Part shown: positions 58,462 to 64,000 of the stretch, piece after piece | Layout: each line of letters begins with the position of its first letter | How positions within the stretch are numbered: the stretch's first letter is position 1 | NCBI RefSeq assembly: GCF_014697625.1 | Contig: NZ_JACJSG010000044.1 | Coordinates: 1-64,000 of the forward strand | DNA length: 64,000 nucleotides | Direction: 5' to 3' | From: Anabaena azotica FACHB-119 | GTDB taxonomy: Bacteria; Cyanobacteriota; Cyanobacteriia; Cyanobacteriales; Nostocaceae | Made by a program: the position numbers and the translations under genes | Notes under the pieces: model-generated | The model's input: the letters and a program-made list of their open reading frames with translations, nothing else | Told to the model about the DNA's origin: nothing | The model's database searches: none

Positions 58462-60711
58462 ATGGCATTAAGAATCTCTTTTAAAATTGGTGGCAGAGTA
58501 AAAATTAATAACTCTGAAGTTTTGCCTGTTACTCTTGCCATTTATGATCAACAAGGGCAGATAGAAGAACTTGTTTCATTTCTTTCGCCTCTACCAGAAC
58601 TTTTAGAATCTAAGTTCAAAGATTGGCAATATTATATTGGTCTACAGGGCGATCGCCGTCGGGTTGCTAAAAATCGGGATAATCGAGTTTCAGGAGTAGT
58701 TAATCTCACAGAACTCGCCAATTCTCTGAAAGCAGAATTAAACAGATGGTTAGGTAGAGATGGCTGGATAGATGAAAATGGACAGCCAGATCCTCGCGTC
58801 AGTCTTGTTTTGGAAAAGTTCAGAGGAAAAATTACCGAAAAAGATGAAGTCCAGATTATTGTGCAGACAGAAGACCGAAAATTGCGCGGACTTCCTTGGC
58901 AAGAGTGGGATACATTAGCGGGGTATACCAGCAGAGGTGTAGAGGTTGCCATCAGTGCAACGAATTTTAAGCGGCTGACTCAAAAGCAAACACCACAATT
59001 GAGAGCAACTGCACGCATACTTGTAGTGTTTGGTGACGAAAAGCTGGGTTTTGCACAAGAGGAAGATTTTCTTAAAAGCCTTAAGCGATATGGTGGAGAA
59101 CCTCATATTCTCAGACAACCTACACGTCAAGAATTAGAAAAAACGTTACAAGATAGTCAAGGCTGGCACATTTTCTTTTTTGCTGGACATAGTGAAAGTG
59201 ATCCTAATGGCAGGATTGGGCGTATCCAAATTAATCCTGCTGATGGTAAACAAGGAATTATCGAAATCGCTGAGTTGAGAGACTTGCTAGAAGGAGTCAT
59301 CCAAAAAAAGCTGCAACTGGCAATTTTTAATTCTTGTGATGGCTTAGGACTGGCAAATCAGTTAACGCAGCTATCTCTGCCTTACTGTATTGTGATGCGG
59401 GAAATGGTTGAGTCCTCTGTGGCTAGAGAATTGTTAAGGCATTTTCTCGAAGCTTTTGTTAAGGATCGTTCTTTATTTGCATCGATGAATGCAGCTCGCC
59501 AGCAGTTACATAATAAATTTGAACCTGGTAAAAGTTGGCTGCCGGTGATTGTAGCCAATCCCTTGGCTAAAGAATTGACATGGAATAGTTTATTTTCAGA
59601 GAGAAGATTGTCTTGGCAGTGGGAGATGGTACTGGGCGTAGTTGCGCTTGCCATGTTGATTTGTCTACCTGTGGGAATCTTCTACGAGTTTCAGGGTTGG
59701 GAAAATTTAATATTTTACGCTCAACTATATCCTCATATAACTGTATATCCTTCGATGTTTCTCTGGATGCCTCTGTTTGCTTCTTACAGAGCGCATTGTA
59801 TGATTCGTGTTAAAACACGTCCCTTTATTATTTTCACATTTGTTACGGTTTTGATTACAACGGGAGCGTTGTTTTTTGAGCTTAATAACAATCGCATGAT
59901 GTTAATGGAGTTTAAGCCTGATGCAGTAATAAGTATTCAGGCTGAGAAACTTGACAAACTCTATTCTGTTTGGAAAACTTCTCAGGCAGATATCACAAAT
60001 GTTACCCAAGAAATGTTTAATTCTCAAGGAGCTTTTGATGCTGTGGGAAATTTGACATTGAAGAAATCTGATTTGGAATTAGGTATCAAACGCATTCATA
60101 CAGTTAATAATATTGCCGGATTACAAGGACTTTTACGAGTTGCTACTGCTTACGATGTTTGGAGAGAAAACACGAAAGCTTTTTCTATAAGTAGGTGGTT
60201 TTATGCCATCAATTTTGTTGCTATTGTTGCTTGTGGCGTTCAGATTCTGGCACTCGTTTCAACAATTCTTTTTGTACCAGATTCTATTTTTAATAAAAAT
60301 AAATACCTGACTTATCTTATCATGTGCGAGTTAGGTGTGTTGTTGTGGCTGCCTTTTCAAGGCTACAGTATAGAACATACAAAAAGCCTGTTATTCTCAT
60401 CTGAGTTTCGAGGTACTTTAGCTGGCATTAATGTTATAACTTATGCAATTATTTCTATACTATTTTTAACAACTATTACTAGCATATACAAAAGTGCCAC
60501 CAGAAAGTATCAGCCTATTCTGCTGTCTTTCTTATTAGGTAGTTTAGTTTTAACGCTTTTAAGTAGTGTATTTGGAGTGTCTCTGATTGATGTTCTATTT
60601 GGGATGAGCAGTACTGATCCCCTAATTCCTTGGTTTGCAATTATTACTTTCTTCGCTCCTGTATTTTTTCTGCTCGTTCGTTTGATTGATCTTCGCGTGG
60701 GAGATGAGTGA
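58462..60711 (+). CDS. Membrane CHAT-domain caspase-like protease
   Basis: A 749-aa protein. An N-terminal beta domain (1-150) precedes the CHAT peptidase (about 170-380) with catalytic His in FFAGHSES (about 241) and Cys in FNSCDG (about 291). The C-terminal half has about six to eight membrane helices (about 388-410, 420-435, 450-475, 575-600, 610-640, 650-670, 690-720, 725-745). I prefer the ATG at 58462 over the GTG two codons earlier. It is coupled to the CPBP gene. The design, protease at the cytosolic face and a polytopic tail, suggests activation by a membrane signal. It differs from the TPR-CHAT protein in both domains and topology. Confidence 0.9.
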   Translation: MALRISFKIGGRVKINNSEVLPVTLAIYDQQGQIEELVSFLSPLPELLESKFKDWQYYIGLQGDRRRVAKNRDNRVSGVVNLTELANSLKAELNRWLGRDGWIDENGQPDPRVSLVLEKFRGKITEKDEVQIIVQTEDRKLRGLPWQEWDTLAGYTSRGVEVAISATNFKRLTQKQTPQLRATARILVVFGDEKLGFAQEEDFLKSLKRYGGEPHILRQPTRQELEKTLQDSQGWHIFFFAGHSESDPNGRIGRIQINPADGKQGIIEIAELRDLLEGVIQKKLQLAIFNSCDGLGLANQLTQLSLPYCIVMREMVESSVARELLRHFLEAFVKDRSLFASMNAARQQLHNKFEPGKSWLPVIVANPLAKELTWNSLFSERRLSWQWEMVLGVVALAMLICLPVGIFYEFQGWENLIFYAQLYPHITVYPSMFLWMPLFASYRAHCMIRVKTRPFIIFTFVTVLITTGALFFELNNNRMMLMEFKPDAVISIQAEKLDKLYSVWKTSQADITNVTQEMFNSQGAFDAVGNLTLKKSDLELGIKRIHTVNNIAGLQGLLRVATAYDVWRENTKAFSISRWFYAINFVAIVACGVQILALVSTILFVPDSIFNKNKYLTYLIMCELGVLLWLPFQGYSIEHTKSLLFSSEFRGTLAGINVITYAIISILFLTTITSIYKSATRKYQPILLSFLLGSLVLTLLSSVFGVSLIDVLFGMSSTDPLIPWFAIITFFAPVFFLLVRLIDLRVGDE

Positions 60712-61325
60712 ATATGGCAGATCGGTTAATCAGCAAAGAACGTCAGAAAGTAATTCTGATTGTTAGTTTTGCATATATATTACCAGTTATACTGATTTAT
60801 CTGGGATTAATCCCTTTTTCCTGGCGATTTTATGTCCTAATTTTATCTGCTATAGCTATTTTGGCGATCGCTCGACTGTACAAATTTTCTGCTGTTGAAC
60901 TAGGATTTACTCAAAACCGCTTAGGAATTGCTCTTAAAGCTATTTCTTTGCCAACTTTAGCTTCTGTGCTGTTGATGTCTGCCTACTATGCTACTCAAGG
61001 GCCACTCATCGACAATTCTGCATACAGTTGGAATTTCTACCTTTTTTTTGTTGGAGTTTCTGCACCTGTGCAGGAATTTCTCTACCGTGGCTTTTTATTC
61101 AGTCTATTTTCTAGAGCCAACTTTGCCAGTTGGTTACAGATTTTACTTTCCACATTATTCTACACCTTAGTCCATCTTATCTATCAAGACATCCTGACAT
61201 TAGTGTTCACATTGATGGTCGGTCTTTTCTGGAGCTACCATTACGCCAAGTTTCGGAATTTATACAGTGTTATCCTCAGTCACTCATTACTTGGTGCGAT
61301 CGCTATTCTATTTGGTTTGGTATGA
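60708..61325 (+). CDS. CPBP-family intramembrane endopeptidase (Rce1-like)
   Basis: A 205-aa polytopic protein with about six helices. The family motifs are visible: motif 1 PVQEFLYRGFLF near 123 (the usual EExxxR has Gln in place of the first Glu), motif 2 FYTLVHL near 157 and motif 3 LSHSLLG near 190. The Q-for-E change is notable because the first Glu of EExxxR is usually conserved; activity may be altered or the next Glu may suffice. The GTG at 60708 overlaps the CHAT stop; an ATG at 60714 is an alternative. Paired with a CHAT protease, it forms a two-protease membrane module. Confidence 0.85.
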   Translation: MNMADRLISKERQKVILIVSFAYILPVILIYLGLIPFSWRFYVLILSAIAILAIARLYKFSAVELGFTQNRLGIALKAISLPTLASVLLMSAYYATQGPLIDNSAYSWNFYLFFVGVSAPVQEFLYRGFLFSLFSRANFASWLQILLSTLFYTLVHLIYQDILTLVFTLMVGLFWSYHYAKFRNLYSVILSHSLLGAIAILFGLV

Positions 61326-61542
61326 GATTAGACAATCTGTTAATTGTTTTGCAGCATGAACCAGCTTCAGTTCGTATCTAGATTAGCTTGGTTTAGTAAG
61401 GAGGGGAAAAAATTAGTCTTTTGCAGCATCTAGTAGATTTACTTCGTATCTATATTGATAGCTAAATAGTTTTCTAAAACATCCTCATAACAGACATTGA
61501 GATTGAGAAACAGCAACTAAAAAAAATACTAGGGAGCCTATC

Positions 61543-62088
61543 ATGGGTAACATATTTGTTTTTTTACTTATTGTGCTTGGATTCCTCGGATATTTAGTAT
61601 CTCAAATTTATAACGAATTAACTCGACTAAATTCTAGAGTTGACAGAAACTTTTCTGGAATAGATACACAACTATCAAGACGGCACGCTGTGATTAAAAA
61701 GCTAGTTGCTAGCGTTGGTAGAGAAGAAAAAAGTGTTATTAATCAGTTTGAGGCATTGACTAAACTCATAGAAAAAGCAAATTTACAACGTGGAAATCAA
61801 CAAGCTGTATTTGATACAGAGAACCAGATATCAAGGATGTGGAATCAAATACTGAATTTACCACAACTCCAAAGTATACGCGGGTTTAGAGACTTGAACA
61901 AACAAATTGCTGAAATAGAAGAAGAAATTGCTGCATCAAGAAGGACTTATAACGATAGTGTTGAAAGATTTAATACTTATTTGATGAGTTTTCCTGCGGG
62001 TTTTATTGCACAACTTCTTTTTAAACAGTTCCAACAAAAAACTTATTTTCAAGCAACTGCTGAGGAAAGACAAGATATAGAGATTTAA
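61543..62088 (+). CDS. lemA: LemA family protein
   Basis: A 181-aa protein with an N-terminal membrane helix (about 3-20) followed by the helical LemA domain: YNELTRLNSRVDRNFSGIDT, QLSRRHAVIKKLVASV, FDTENQISRMWNQILNLPQL, IAEIEEEIAASRRTYNDSVE and RFNTYLMSFPAGFIA. All hallmark positions are present. LemA proteins of bacteria are membrane-anchored with the helical domain outside the cytoplasm or at its surface; the molecular role is unknown. A DUF3137-like protein follows 48 bp later, a frequent neighbour pair. Confidence 0.9.
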   Translation: MGNIFVFLLIVLGFLGYLVSQIYNELTRLNSRVDRNFSGIDTQLSRRHAVIKKLVASVGREEKSVINQFEALTKLIEKANLQRGNQQAVFDTENQISRMWNQILNLPQLQSIRGFRDLNKQIAEIEEEIAASRRTYNDSVERFNTYLMSFPAGFIAQLLFKQFQQKTYFQATAEERQDIEI

Positions 62089-62136
62089 TGTTGATGTTGC
62101 TGTTGTCATCAATCATGAAATAAAGGTAGATATAAC

Positions 62137-63378
62137 ATGGAAGAAAAATATACTTACGCAGTAGAGAGCTTATATACTCATCATAGTTTCAATCCCAGGC
62201 TCATCGAAGTCGAAGCTGCTAGGAAGGAAAAAATTAAAACTCAGCTAATTTTTGGTGGATTAATTTGGGCTGCACGGATTTTTATTGGTGTTTTAGCTTT
62301 AGGTATCTTCATGTCCATAATTGCATTTTTCGTAGACTCAGGAATTTCTCATATTCTTAGTTCTATCGTTGCAGGAGGAGTGATTTATGGACTAATCTAT
62401 GCAATAAATTGGGCTAAGACTCGCATTAATTTTTTTGTTAACAAACATACAACTCTACTGTTTTATCTCCGTAAAGATGCGATTGAAAAATTTGTAAAAA
62501 TTATTTTTCCAAATGCAGAACAGATAATATTTGATCCCCAGGTTTCATCTAAGAGTCAGATTCAGGGAGCTTTGTCTAATTTGTTCTACAACAAATTAAA
62601 AAAATATACAGATAAAAATATCCTTTCATTCACTATGAATAAGCGAAGATTTCAGATGGCAGATGTAGAGCCTATCTATGTAATGAGTTCGCGGAAGGAA
62701 CCTATCGAGCTTGATACATTTGTCGATAGATATAACGGCGAGTTTGTCTGTTATTTCAAAGGAATTGTTTATCAGATGGAATATGAAAAAGAGAACCTAA
62801 ATACGGATTTTTTAACCTTGATTATTCCTAAAAATGCTGCTCCTAGTCCAACTAAACCTATCAAAGAGGAACGTCATATAATTCAAGTAAGTAAAGATTA
62901 TCCTCAATTAAAGCTGGTGAGCAGAGATAAACGTCGTCCAGATAGATTTATCAAGCGAGGCTATGAGGAATATAGTGTGGAGAATATGGACATGGAAGAT
63001 AATTTCTATGTTTTTACCAACAATGAAAATGAGTCTAGAAAATTGCTGTCTTATCGATTTATGGAACTTATTGTAAAAGCTACCTTACCAAAATGTAACG
63101 ACAATGAAACAGCAAAATCGAAAGTGGTAGAGTTTCTTTTAGGGAATCAGCACAATAAACCTAATTTCTGGATGGAATTTAACAATATTACTCGCAGAAA
63201 TAATAAACCATTACAAAAGCTCACAGTTGTGTGTAGAAATAGGGATTTAACTTTTTTTGATTTAACAGGAGAAAAATCTTGTACTTTAGATAACTTTCAG
63301 CAGAATTTTCAAGAACTTGAAACCATATTACATTCAATAATTACTACACTGAATCTTGAGCAGACAAATTACAATTGA
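62137..63378 (+). CDS. DUF3137-like membrane protein
   Basis: A 413-aa protein. Residues 1-30 are hydrophilic, then two membrane helices lie at about 35-60 and 65-90 (GGLIWAARIFIGVLALGIFM and ISHILSSIVAGGVIYGLIYA). A large soluble domain follows with KKRRFQMADVEPIYVMSS-like and GEFVCYFKGIVYQM strands, typical of DUF3137 (Galanin-like LemA partners). It probably works with LemA at the membrane. The DUF name is my best match from pattern and context, not an alignment. Confidence 0.7.
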   Translation: MEEKYTYAVESLYTHHSFNPRLIEVEAARKEKIKTQLIFGGLIWAARIFIGVLALGIFMSIIAFFVDSGISHILSSIVAGGVIYGLIYAINWAKTRINFFVNKHTTLLFYLRKDAIEKFVKIIFPNAEQIIFDPQVSSKSQIQGALSNLFYNKLKKYTDKNILSFTMNKRRFQMADVEPIYVMSSRKEPIELDTFVDRYNGEFVCYFKGIVYQMEYEKENLNTDFLTLIIPKNAAPSPTKPIKEERHIIQVSKDYPQLKLVSRDKRRPDRFIKRGYEEYSVENMDMEDNFYVFTNNENESRKLLSYRFMELIVKATLPKCNDNETAKSKVVEFLLGNQHNKPNFWMEFNNITRRNNKPLQKLTVVCRNRDLTFFDLTGEKSCTLDNFQQNFQELETILHSIITTLNLEQTNYN

Positions 63379-63406
63379 TTTTGTGATTTTGGCAGGAATT
63401 ATAACT

Positions 63407-64000
63407 ATGAGTTTTGAAATTCAAGATATGAATCTCTATATCTCAGAATCTGATGTTATACAAGCTATCATTAATCAACGTATCCAAGAACTCAAATCTC
63501 AAAAACCGAGATTTAGATTAGTATTTCCCCATACCTTACTCGCATTTGTTTGGTTATTTCTCATCCTGACATCGGTTACAAGGTTGGCAATTTCTGCCAT
63601 TAGTTTTTCTTTAAATTTAGTTGTTATCTCAAAAGTATATTCTGATTTTGTTATATTTATCTTATCTTTACTATTGATACCTCTAATAGTTTCTTGTATC
63701 AATCATGTAAAAGATTTTAAACTTTACAAAAATAAATGGCGAAGCTTAAGAAAAACACCTATTAATACAATAGAGATAGAAAGCTATTTCTCTGGTAAAA
63801 AGAATAAATTTACAGAAAAATATCATGAGTATATAAAAAATGTTCAGAAAAAAGTTGAGAATATAGAGAAACGTGAGCGTCTAAGTTCAACAACAGCCGA
63901 TGAAGTAAGAAGTTTACGATATCGAATTTCTCAAGCGGTTGATAGATTAGAAATTTTGAAAAAAGATTATTTTTTGCGGTTAGATGCTGTGGAATTAGAG
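63407..64000 (+). CDS. Membrane protein with coiled coil (runs off the window)
   Basis: At least 198 codons with no stop, so the 3' end is missing. It starts MSFEIQDMNLYISESDVIQA, 28 bp after the DUF3137-like gene. Two hydrophobic segments (about 45-70, FPHTLLAFVWLFLILTSVTR, and about 80-105, DFVIFILSLLLIPLIVSC) form a hairpin in the membrane; a long charged coiled coil (about 140-198) follows. No family is recognised. It is probably the third gene of the LemA cluster. A minus-strand frame over this segment is a shadow. Confidence 0.7.
   Translation, partial: MSFEIQDMNLYISESDVIQAIINQRIQELKSQKPRFRLVFPHTLLAFVWLFLILTSVTRLAISAISFSLNLVVISKVYSDFVIFILSLLLIPLIVSCINHVKDFKLYKNKWRSLRKTPINTIEIESYFSGKKNKFTEKYHEYIKNVQKKVENIEKRERLSSTTADEVRSLRYRISQAVDRLEILKKDYFLRLDAVELE

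Overview
The window looks like part of a large conjugative plasmid of a heterocyst-forming (Nostocales) cyanobacterium. The signs are many GCGATCGC (HIP1) octamers, dispersed Nostoc-type palindromes, the NucA/NuiA nuclease-inhibitor pair, COP23, DUF1822 and CHAT proteins, a MobF relaxase with a cyanobacterial-style type IV secretion operon, and two actin-type partition loci. No rRNA, tRNA or CRISPR array was seen.

Layout. 0.3-2.2 kb: secreted nuclease nucA, its inhibitor nuiA, and a DUF4112 membrane protein. 2.2-3.0 kb: no gene, but a strongly structured stretch and a 202-bp mini-element whose ends carry paired, inverted 19-bp repeats like Tn7-type ends. 3.0-12.8 kb: a ribbon-helix-helix (RHH) protein and a type I restriction-modification operon with two tandem HsdM genes, an Rpn-like nuclease gene with a partly duplicated tail, HsdS and HsdR. 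12.9-14.2 kb: an RHH repressor candidate, a palindromic operator, a hairpin leader and the antirestriction gene ardA. 14.3-17.3 kb: a ParM-type partition operon read leftward, preceded by 17 phased 11-bp repeats (a parC-like centromere); its third gene has a canonical A AAA AAG slippery heptamer joining it to a membrane-segment reading frame. 17.4-22.3 kb: the relaxase. 22.3-36.6 kb: the transfer operon read leftward (pilin candidate, VirB4, VirB5-like, VirB6-like, VirB8-like, VirB10, VirB9, a secreted unknown, VirD4, two unknowns). 37.4-39.7 kb: a primase-like protein. 40.9-43.4 kb: a second actin-type partition region with its own RHH genes and 11-bp-phased repeats. 43.4-49 kb: small unknown genes, a membrane P-loop ATPase, an iteron cluster and a DNA-binding candidate, then a 343-bp inverted-repeat element. 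50-63.4 kb: signalling and protease genes: a COP23 lipoprotein, a fragment of a CHAT gene, a Ser/Thr kinase, a TPR-CHAT protease, then a sigma factor, DUF1822, a membrane CHAT protease, a CPBP protease, LemA, a DUF3137-like protein and a membrane coiled-coil gene that runs off the end.

How it fits together. The left half handles horizontal transfer: restriction and antirestriction for establishment, partition for stability, relaxase and secretion channel for mobility. The right end looks like an accessory stress or conflict module around two different CHAT caspase-like proteases, each with membrane anchoring and its own signalling partners (a kinase on one side, a sigma factor and an intramembrane protease on the other). 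The least explained parts are 43.4-48.9 kb and 56.8-64 kb.
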